Assembly (NCBI GenBank): GCA_030430995.1
Contig: JAUIKA010000020.1
Location: forward strand, 1 to 12,450
DNA: 12,450 bases
Direction: 5' to 3'
Source of the DNA: Alphaproteobacteria bacterium
GTDB taxonomy: Bacteria; Pseudomonadota; Alphaproteobacteria; Rickettsiales; Rickettsiaceae
Positions 7,722 to 12,450 of this stretch are shown here, one piece after another (position 1 is the first letter of the stretch; every line of letters starts with the position of its first letter). Both the position numbers and the translations under genes were made by a program. The notes beneath the pieces were generated by a model that ran no database searches, was not told where the DNA came from, and worked only from the letters and a program-made list of their open reading frames with translations.

Positions 7722-8708
7722 ATGCAAGATATAACGCTGGGCTTAGTGAAAAGGATTATAAAATCCCAATTCCCTGAATATGCATCTCTATCCATTGAGC
7801 CAGTAAAAACACAAGGGCATGATAATAGAAGCTTCCGACTAGGAGACAGCTTATTGATTCGTATGCCCACAAAACAGGCTTATGTGCATAGTATATATAA
7901 AGAGCAAAAACTACTACCAAAACTTGCTAAGCATATAAGTATTAATATTCCCACAGCTATTAAAATGGGCTTACATTCTGAGTATTACCCATATCCATTC
8001 TCTATTTATAAATGGCTTAATGGAGAGGATGCAAATCATTTTCAAAATGATGATGCCATATTGATAAATATTGCAATTCAGCTTGCAAATTTTCTAAAAG
8101 AATTACAAGCTATAAAAAATATTGATGGCCCCTTGCCAGGAGAGCATAACTTTTGGCGTGGCGCGCATATTAGTATTTATGATGCTGCGGCCTATAGCCA
8201 AATTACTGCATTAGATTCAGTCATAAATATAGATAAAGCAAAAACATTATGGACAGAAGCATGTAAGACAAAATGGAATAATATAGCCTGGGGGCGCAAT
8301 ATATTGACATTACAGCAGGCCAATGCACATAGTATAAATTGGCAACATATTACTGGGCATTCTAATACCTCTGATACGCCATTTGGCTATAGCCCTGTTT
8401 GGATTCATGGAGACCTTGCTAGTGGAAATATACTTATAAAGGATAATAAATTATCTGCTGTTATAGACTTTGGATGTGTAGGAATGGGGGACCCAGCATG
8501 TGACCTTGTAATTGCATGGACATTATTGCATGGCCAGTCTCGTAAAATTTTTAAAGAATCTATAGAGCTAGATGCCAACACATGGCTAAGAGCTAAAGCT
8601 TGGGCTATATGGAAGGCAACATTTGAATTATGCAACATAGCTAATAAAAATACTTATGAAGCATATAGGCAAAAAAAGATTATAGAAGAAGTATTAAATG
8701 ATGAATAA
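7722..8708 (+). CDS. APH/choline-kinase-like phosphotransferase
   Basis: 328 residues, about 30 longer than close relatives. It belongs to the aminoglycoside phosphotransferase family (COG3173-type), kinase-fold enzymes that use ATP to phosphorylate small molecules; the real substrate cannot be told. Visible motifs: a nucleotide-loop region at GHDNRSFRLGDSLLIRMPT (32-50) with the lead-in lysine replaced by the RM strand, the Brenner catalytic loop WIHGDLASGNIL (227-238; Asp231, Asn236), the metal-binding DFG (249-251), and the GDPACDLVIAW block (256-266). The interior ENFWRG... and LWTEA segments are usual for this subfamily. About 38 residues at 184-222 have no counterpart in the family as I remember it. 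It starts 15 bases after cutA with no good ribosome site and is the last gene of the run. Chromosomal members are usually not resistance genes. Confidence 0.85.
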   Translation: MQDITLGLVKRIIKSQFPEYASLSIEPVKTQGHDNRSFRLGDSLLIRMPTKQAYVHSIYKEQKLLPKLAKHISINIPTAIKMGLHSEYYPYPFSIYKWLNGEDANHFQNDDAILINIAIQLANFLKELQAIKNIDGPLPGEHNFWRGAHISIYDAAAYSQITALDSVINIDKAKTLWTEACKTKWNNIAWGRNILTLQQANAHSINWQHITGHSNTSDTPFGYSPVWIHGDLASGNILIKDNKLSAVIDFGCVGMGDPACDLVIAWTLLHGQSRKIFKESIELDANTWLRAKAWAIWKATFELCNIANKNTYEAYRQKKIIEEVLNDE

Positions 8709-8927
8709 AAGATAGAAAGGTCTCTATATGATATGGATACACTTAAACATCTACTTATCTTAACAGAAAAGATAAATATTAGTATAATAGTTCATTTTGC
8801 ACCTTCAGGAACTGTTGAAAAAAAAAATTTTTATAATAAAAGTGGAAGAGTAGTTTAAATTAACAAAAATATTGTAATAGCAGCATTGTTTACTTTTTTG
8901 GGAATAATACTAAACGTAATTTAGATG
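8709..8927. other. convergent intergenic gap
   Basis: Gap between the end of the phosphotransferase gene (plus strand) and the last stop of the broken TPR/CaaX gene (minus strand). Apart from the doubtful 41-residue ORF it is AT-rich with homopolymer runs. A 5-base inverted repeat CTAAA/TTTAG lies at 8910-8924 without a U-tract. I see no convincing terminator or RNA gene. Confidence 0.5.
8733..8858 (+). CDS. small ORF, 41 residues, doubtful
   Basis: Starts ATG at 8733 and ends TAA at 8856-8858. The sequence begins MDTLKHLLILTEKINIS and ends GTVEKKNFYNKSGRVV. It contains a run of 10 A followed by 5 T. I do not recognise it. The nearby AAGG (8717-8720) is better spaced for another ATG at 8728 that gives only 11 codons. 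This may be chance coding or the remnant of a gene. Confidence 0.15.
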   Translation: MDTLKHLLILTEKINISIIVHFAPSGTVEKKNFYNKSGRVV

Positions 8928-8963
8928 TTACATCACACTACAACAAGGGGCACATCCAGATGA
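8928..8963 (-). other. CaaX-type prenylation box at the end of the residual frame
   Basis: Codons GGA TGT GCC CCT TGT TGT AGT GTG ATG TAA give G-C-A-P-C-C-S-V-M-stop. Cys-Ser-Val-Met matches the CaaX rule (Val at a2, Met at X, which favours farnesyltransferase). The two further cysteines at -1 and -4 from the CaaX cysteine could be palmitoylation sites. It is separated from the body of the protein by the TGA at 9087-9089. Confidence 0.7.
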
Positions 8964-9086
8964 ACCCTCTCCAGCTGCAGCGACGCCTGCGGCATTTGCC
9001 GCATCGATTTTCCCTTGAGCTATCTCTTGCATTTCCGCTTCTTGCTCCTGCCCTTCCTGATGTTCTAAGCCTTGCGCTAGTGCTTC

Positions 9087-9680
9087 TCATGCCAAAGCAA
9101 CTATAGCGCCTTTTCCTTCTGGACCTAAACGATATTCATGAACACTTTCACATACATACACTGATAGCATTTGGCACACTGATATAGTATCTAGTTCAAC
9201 AACATCTGCTTTTCCTGTATATATCATTTCTTCTAGCATCTTTTGTGCTTCTATATGTCCGAGCTTATATTGTAGAGATTCCCTAACCTTATAACTTTTA
9301 ACAAGTTTATTCTCAACGGCAGCACAAACACTAGAGACTACTTTATTTAACTTTTCCCACCAACCCTCTACAGCTCTTTCCTCACATTGCAAAATTTCGT
9401 TTTGTTTTGAGGTATATAAAACAATACTTTGCACTATATATCCCACCTTAGCATTAAAAGGTCCAGTATCCACACCAAATTTGCTAAGAGTAGCAGCTTT
9501 GCGATTTATCTCGGCTGTATTAATTTTTCCTGCAAGAAAATCTAATCCCTTTCCAAGTATCTCCCCTATAGAAAATGGAATAAGACTTACAAGTTGAATT
9601 CCGAGTTTTTGATAACTAGAAGCTCCTGCATCTATCTGGAAAGTACCTTGTTTTATTCCTTGTGATGTTGTGAATGCCAT
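9087..9680 (-). CDS. hypothetical protein, internal fragment of the broken gene
   Basis: Open frame of 197 residues from ATG 9680 to TGA 9087. It is mostly alpha-helical, with a moderately hydrophobic stretch at 27-51 (GIQLVSLIPFSIGEILGKGL, then DFLAG) and Trp-rich EGWWEKLNKVVSSVCAAVEN (104-123). I recognise no family. The frame is open upstream of this ATG to the TAA at 9822-9824 (...KDYAEGFRNALDMAF) and downstream past the TGA to 8928, so this ATG is an internal methionine of a longer ancestral protein and there is no ribosome site before it. An automatic annotation would call it a hypothetical protein; I read it as one intact piece of the pseudogene. Confidence 0.5.
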   Translation of the reverse strand: MAFTTSQGIKQGTFQIDAGASSYQKLGIQLVSLIPFSIGEILGKGLDFLAGKINTAEINRKAATLSKFGVDTGPFNAKVGYIVQSIVLYTSKQNEILQCEERAVEGWWEKLNKVVSSVCAAVENKLVKSYKVRESLQYKLGHIEAQKMLEEMIYTGKADVVELDTISVCQMLSVYVCESVHEYRLGPEGKGAIVALA

Positions 9681-10042
9681 ATCAAGCGCATTGCGAAATC
9701 CTTCAGCATAGTCTTTAAGTAATTTGGCTTTATCAGGATGTAACGATAGCAGCAGATCCTCATAATTCTTTTTTTGACTTGCAAAACTTATATCTTCCCG
9801 CCCAAAATTGCCTTTAAACTCTTAATGCGCCGCTATCACTTTAGAATGTATAGCCTGTTTTAACTTAACAGATTCAAGCTCTGTGCTATATTGTTGATGC
9901 AATTTAAGCAACTCCTATCTCCATAAATCTTCAGAAGTAGCTCCTGATTCCATAAATGAAGTAATTCCACTAGCTATATTGGTATCAGGATCCTTAATAA
10001 CTATAATTGCTGATTGCTTACTCAACTCATCAATTTGCCTAG

Positions 10043-10495
10043 CTATATCCTCAGGTATGTCACCTTTTTTTTTAATTCTTCAATGTGATCACCAATAGCA
10101 TCCAATTTTGCAAACTCTTGCAAAGCTTTTTCTATACGTGCATGCCGTGCTTCTGATCCAAAATTAGGATCTAAGGCTACTAAGCTACTTACTTTCTTAA
10201 AATCTATAATTGCATCATCAAAATTATTTAAACCAGCAAGAATTTGAGCCCTTTCAGCAAGATAAAGCAAATTATTAAGACTAATCTCTAAAGCTTTATT
10301 AACATACTCTAAAGCTTTATGTAGCACCTCATTTATTTCTTCTTCATCTTCCTTTAACTGCGATAGCCTATAAAAAGATGTAGCAAGGACATTATAAGAA
10401 GCATGAGAACTACTATCATTTTTTATTGCTTGCTTTGCCGTTTTAACACGCAGCGCTAATTTTTTTATTTCCTCTTCAGGTCTCATATCTGGCAT
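10043..10495 (-). CDS. TPR-containing N-terminal fragment of the broken gene
   Basis: Open frame of 150 residues starting MPDMRPEEEIKKLA. Helical TPR-like pairs are visible: SSSHASYNVLATSFYRLSQL (29-48), ALEYVNKALEISLNNLLYLA (66-85) and AERAQILAGLNNFDDAIIDF (85-104), with the usual A/Y/G/L spacing. Such repeats bind partner proteins. The final residues VTYLRI follow the A9 tract and are out of frame with the rest of the ancestral protein; adding one A continues the frame as GDIPEDIARQ. If translated alone it yields a truncated TPR protein. GAGG lies 6 bases before the ATG, and the gene starts 17 bases after the protease stop, so it is an operon partner. Confidence 0.6.
   Translation of the reverse strand: MPDMRPEEEIKKLALRVKTAKQAIKNDSSSHASYNVLATSFYRLSQLKEDEEEINEVLHKALEYVNKALEISLNNLLYLAERAQILAGLNNFDDAIIDFKKVSSLVALDPNFGSEARHARIEKALQEFAKLDAIGDHIEELKKKVTYLRI
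10065..10073 (-). other. A9 tract at the frameshift of the TPR/CaaX pseudogene
   Basis: Nine T on the plus strand (nine A in the mRNA). Ten A would join LKKK to GDIPEDIARQ in one frame; nine A sends translation to a TAG twelve codons on from the leucine. This is a classic site for replication slippage, transcriptional slippage or a sequencing error. Confidence 0.8.
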
Positions 10496-10501
10496 GATTT
10501 A

Positions 10502-10505
10502 CCTC
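10502..10505 (-). promoter_or_regulatory. ribosome binding site of the second TPR gene
   Basis: GAGG on the minus strand, 6 bases before ATG 10495, within the short gap after the protease stop. It supports this start and translation from a shared transcript. Confidence 0.5.
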
Positions 10506-10512
10506 ATATAAA

Positions 10513-11361
10513 TTAAGCTGCTTCTTGTATTAAATCCTGACCCACAAGACATGAGTAGAAAGCAACAACTTCCTTTTGAGTTACTGATTCCCCTAGTACA
10601 TCGTGAGCAAATGTTTCTATAACTTGATACCCGCAATTATTTGCAATCTGTTTTTCTACCTCAGAAGTATATATAGAAATATCTTCAAAACTCTCTTCAA
10701 GTGCGCGCACAAGCGGAGCAGGAATTTCACCCCCTTCCGAGTCTATAAACTTAACATCTACATGCTTGTTACTTTTCTTAAAGACTAAACCTACCCAGTG
10801 TTTGTTTTCTACATTGATAGGTACAAGTATTGTAGATTCATTTACTAATCTAATCGTACTAGCTAAAGAACTAAGGTCTATACTACCATTCTCAATATCA
10901 TATCCTGCAGAAACAACTTTAACGTCTTCAATGTCTGAAAAACGTAACTTCATAAGGCTTGTAATGCCTTCATATGTAAGTTCATTCCATGCATTGTGAT
11001 GACCAAGAGCATCTTTTTTAATATCATCATCTTCACCAAGCCCTTTACCTGTTTTGTTCTCTTCGGTCTTATGCGATTTTGGAGAAAACATAACCGTATC
11101 ATCATCTTCAGCTGAAAAAGATGCTGTAACAAATGAATCAACTAGCTCTTGTAAACTATCACCATTTGATTCACATGATTTGATTCTTTCTAACATTTGT
11201 TTGAATTTGGTATCATGTGCTTCTTTTTGTGTTGCAAGTTTTCCTTCAAGCTTCTCTACTTCTTCTTTTTGTCTCGTTTCTAAACCAATTACCCTAGCTT
11301 CTAATTCTTCTTTTGCTTTATCTTCTTTTGTATCTTTTTTATCTTCTTGAGTGCGTGCCAT
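10513..11361 (-). CDS. CE-clan cysteine protease, Ulp1/C48-like, probable effector
   Basis: 282 residues, intact. Residues 1-62 are a highly charged coiled coil (Lys/Glu heptads). Residues 84-122 form an acidic, low-complexity linker. The C-terminal 150 residues carry the CE-clan protease layout: ITSLMKLRFSDIE (133-145), ILVPINVENKHWVGLVF (178-194; His188 followed by Trp), VKFIDSEGG (203-211; Asp207) and KQIANNCGYQVIE (237-249; Gln238 and nucleophile Cys243 before Gly). His-Asp-Gln-Cys spacing matches SUMO, NEDD8 or ubiquitin proteases and the related bacterial acetyltransferases and deubiquitinases. Bacteria lack these modifiers, so a host target is inferred. No signal peptide is seen, so export would need type IV or type I secretion. 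AAGGA lies 7 bases before the ATG. It sits between two TPR genes on the same strand. Confidence 0.72.
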   Translation of the reverse strand: MARTQEDKKDTKEDKAKEELEARVIGLETRQKEEVEKLEGKLATQKEAHDTKFKQMLERIKSCESNGDSLQELVDSFVTASFSAEDDDTVMFSPKSHKTEENKTGKGLGEDDDIKKDALGHHNAWNELTYEGITSLMKLRFSDIEDVKVVSAGYDIENGSIDLSSLASTIRLVNESTILVPINVENKHWVGLVFKKSNKHVDVKFIDSEGGEIPAPLVRALEESFEDISIYTSEVEKQIANNCGYQVIETFAHDVLGESVTQKEVVAFYSCLVGQDLIQEAA

Positions 11362-11368
11362 AGCCTCT

Positions 11369-11373
11369 TCCTT
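11369..11373 (-). promoter_or_regulatory. ribosome binding site of the CE-clan protease gene
   Basis: AAGGA on the minus strand, 7 bases before ATG 11361, in the 28-base gap after the upstream TPR gene. It is the best Shine-Dalgarno site on this strand and suggests the protease gene is still well translated. Confidence 0.55.
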
Positions 11374-11389
11374 TAGTAATAACGCATTT

Positions 11390-11818
11390 CTACCAAAAGA
11401 CCATATGAGCAGCTAATTGTAATTTTTCTAACAATTGTTTATTAGTAATATTTCCTGAGCTCATTGCCTTTTTCTTTAATCTTTCTATCGCTTCATCTAT
11501 AGGAGCAAAATCTTCAAACATACGTTCAAGAGTTTTCTTCAAAGCATACGGCATATCACCAAATCTTTCCTCTTTTACAAGAGTATACGCTTCTTTATAT
11601 GCACCTTTTGCCAGATTAATATCTTGCCTAAAACCTTCTAAGTTGGCTTCTGATTGTCTTAATTTAGATCTGGTTTCCAATGCTTTTGCTTTACAAAAAT
11701 AATATAATGCATTATCTATATCATTCTCAGTAGCCAAAGCATAAGCTTCAACCGCTGTTTCATAATCCATGTTAAATTCTGCAAAACCTGCCTTTTTAAA
11801 ATGAGCATATGCCCCCAC
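11390..11818 (-). CDS. TPR protein, downstream part
   Basis: Open frame of 142 residues, beginning nominally at a GTG (11818-11816) that is simply the frame junction in the G tract. It has a TPR pair at 3-36 (YAHFKKAGFAEFNMDYETA onwards) and a long helical hairpin region to residue 115, ending ERLKKKAMSSGNITNKQLLE. The end region resembles the end of the TPR part of the second gene (EELKKK then GDIPEDIARQIDEL), which suggests the two TPR genes are paralogues. No ribosome site precedes it, so independent translation is unlikely. Confidence 0.5.
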   Translation of the reverse strand: MGAYAHFKKAGFAEFNMDYETAVEAYALATENDIDNALYYFCKAKALETRSKLRQSEANLEGFRQDINLAKGAYKEAYTLVKEERFGDMPYALKKTLERMFEDFAPIDEAIERLKKKAMSSGNITNKQLLEKLQLAAHMVFW

Positions 11819-12372
11819 TCAGGTAATTGCTTAAGAGCTTTATTAAGCTGAGTTATAGCTCCTTCTATTCTACCTGAATGATACCAACATTCCGCATAGT
11901 CTAGCATCCACTTGGCTGGTATTTTTTCAGTTCTATCAATTAATTCTCTAAATTCATCCCCTGCTTCTCTAAAAGCTTTCTTCTTCTCTACCTCTCTTGC
12001 ATCTAGTTTTTCCATGGCTAAAGACTCAAATCCATGTGCTTTACGTTTTGTAAAAAGTAACTTTGTGCTATCCTCTAAATCCGATACCGTAACTCTGCCC
12101 ATACCGCGCTCTGAAAATTCTTCTAGCACAAATTTAGACATATGACCTACTGCATTATGTCTTTTCATCCAATAAAGCTCTGCAGTATAACCTAAAAAAT
12201 ATAAAACTGCACTAGGATCATCTTTACTATACTGAATTGCATTTTTATACTGGCTTATAGACCATTTACCTTCTTGATCTAAAATTTGTCCTAAGCAAAA
12301 CCATGCACGAGCATGGTTTGGGGTGTGCTGTAAATACACCTCTAAATAACTTTTTGCAACAACACGTGCCAT
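11716..12372 (-). CDS. TPR protein, upstream part
   Basis: Open frame of 218 residues if begun at ATG 12372. TPR-like helices are at about 18-36 (PNHARAWFCLGQILDQEGK), 37-62 and 152-189 (IPAKWMLDYAECWYHSGRIE onwards). Between them is a charged helical segment, residues 78-150, that does not look like TPR. The last 30 or so residues (HMLILKRQVLQNLTW...) are an out-of-frame tail after the G5 tract and are not part of the ancestral protein. This ATG is probably internal, as the frame is open a further 22 codons upstream. Confidence 0.55.
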   Translation of the reverse strand: MARVVAKSYLEVYLQHTPNHARAWFCLGQILDQEGKWSISQYKNAIQYSKDDPSAVLYFLGYTAELYWMKRHNAVGHMSKFVLEEFSERGMGRVTVSDLEDSTKLLFTKRKAHGFESLAMEKLDAREVEKKKAFREAGDEFRELIDRTEKIPAKWMLDYAECWYHSGRIEGAITQLNKALKQLPEWGHMLILKRQVLQNLTWIMKQRLKLMLWLLRMI

Positions 12373-12450
12373 AGGCTCTACACCACGCTCGTCTATCAGT
12401 TTTTCTAGCCCATACTTATGATATGTATACCCCCCACTTCAATAGTTAAT

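Larger units (their letters stand above)
8928..10495 (-). pseudogene. decayed TPR-headed effector-like gene with C-terminal CaaX box
   Basis: One ancestral reading frame of about 520 codons can be followed from the ATG at 10495 to the TAA at 8928-8930. It is interrupted by one frameshift in a 9-base A tract (minus strand; plus 10065-10073) and by in-frame TAG (9915-9917), TAA (9822-9824) and TGA (9087-9089). Between the lesions the translation stays open and protein-like. TPR repeats (about 1-135) are followed by GDIPEDIARQIDELSK, then HQQYSTELESVKLKQAIHSK, then SQKKNYEDLLLSLHPDKAK, then the 197-codon open segment. After it comes a Gln/Glu/Ala-rich tail ending GCAPCCSVM. Each stop is one C-to-T change away from a sense codon (CAG, CAA, CGA). 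The terminal CSVM fits a eukaryotic CaaX farnesylation box, with two extra upstream cysteines. It is probably the last gene of a TPR-protease-TPR operon. The middle domain is unknown to me. Confidence 0.75.
11390..12450 (-). pseudogene. TPR protein gene split by a G-tract frameshift, 5' end outside the window
   Basis: Two overlapping frames read as one TPR protein. The upstream frame (from at least 12372) ends its protein-like part at ALKQLPEWG, and the frame from 11818 continues AYAHFKKAGFAEF, completing a TPR pair. Adding one G to the G5 tract (plus 11812-11816) fuses them into about 325 residues. TPR-like segments include HARAWFCLGQILDQEGKW, AKWMLDYAECWYHSGRIEGA, AYAHFKKAGFAEFNMDYETA and NALYYFCKAKALE. 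The protein-like translation also continues upstream of the ATG at 12372 (YHKYGLEKLIDERGVEP) until an in-frame TGA at 12439-12441 next to a G6 tract, so the true start lies beyond the window. It is co-directional with the protease gene, with a 28-base gap. Whether the lesion is real or a homopolymer sequencing error cannot be decided here. Confidence 0.65.

Noticed and set aside
8271..8388. A Rickettsia palindromic element inside the phosphotransferase gene
   Set aside because: The two ends do not form a long inverted repeat; only a 6-base GCCAAT/ATTGGC pair and short self-palindromes are present. The insert itself is kept as a finding.
7722..8708. Acquired aminoglycoside resistance gene
   Set aside because: It only shares the broad APH fold. 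It sits in a housekeeping run with no mobile-element context, and its closest subfamily is of unknown substrate.
8910..8924. Hairpin CTAAA/TTTAG as an intrinsic terminator for the convergent genes
   Set aside because: The stem is only five mostly A-T pairs, with no U tract on either side.
9087..9089. TGA read as tryptophan (recoded genetic code), which would extend the ORF to the CaaX end
   Set aside because: TGA is the genuine terminal stop of ppa (3770-3772) and of the transpeptidase (3197-3199), TGG is used for Trp throughout, and the same broken gene also contains TAG and TAA stops.
11054..11350. Plus-strand open frame (98 codons, Ser/Phe-rich) opposite the protease N terminus
   Set aside because: It is the reverse of the Lys/Glu-rich coiled coil, which naturally gives an open Phe/Ser/Leu frame.
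11812..11816. Phase-variable contingency tract
   Set aside because: Five G is shorter than tracts known to switch at useful rates. A single mutation or sequencing error is the simpler reading.
10513..12372. A two-gene Wolbachia-like cytoplasmic incompatibility (CifA/CifB) operon with an Ulp1 domain
   Set aside because: The upstream gene is a TPR protein without CifA-like features, and the 282-residue protease is far shorter than CifB and lacks nuclease-like domains. Only the CE-clan fold is shared.

Overview
The window reads as an AT-rich, gene-dense chromosome segment of an intracellular alphaproteobacterium, most likely a Rickettsiales-type endosymbiont that still carries flagellar genes (the Midichloria/Jidaibacter kind of genome). 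This is inferred from base composition, tight or overlapping genes, an alphaproteobacterial-style metG, flagellar fliK-flgD genes, and a block of TPR and CE-clan protease genes typical of host-directed effectors. No rRNA, tRNA, CRISPR or insertion sequence was seen.

Left part, minus strand (1-2146): metG followed with no gap by the 5' two thirds of a CCA-adding enzyme gene that runs off the window. Both are housekeeping tRNA functions. Twenty-seven bases from the metG start, a divergent plus-strand gene encodes a secreted L,D-transpeptidase (2174-3199), which implies cross-linked peptidoglycan.

Middle part, plus strand (3263-8708): ppa, fliK-like, flgD, cutA and an APH/choline-kinase-like phosphotransferase lie in a compact run with overlaps of 8 and 17 bases and gaps of 2 and 15. 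They are probably one transcript starting at a promoter just upstream of ppa. FlgD is about three times the usual length and appears to hold three tandem copies of the FlgD ligand/Tudor-like module. The phosphotransferase carries an in-frame insert of about 38 residues just before its catalytic loop.

Right part, minus strand (8928-12450): a co-oriented effector-like cassette of a TPR gene broken by a one-base G-tract frameshift, an intact CE-clan (Ulp1/C48-like) cysteine protease with His, Asp, Gln and Cys in place, and a second TPR-headed gene. That last gene is wrecked by an A-tract frameshift and three in-frame stops, but its residual frame runs on to end in Cys-Ala-Pro-Cys-Cys-Ser-Val-Met. 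The last four residues form a perfect eukaryotic CaaX farnesylation box. The ancestral gene was therefore plausibly a secreted effector lipidated by host prenyltransferase, and the window catches it in decay beside a still intact protease gene.

The flagellar and housekeeping genes on the left look intact, whereas two of the three effector-like genes on the right are broken. This suggests the right end is a fast-evolving accessory region.
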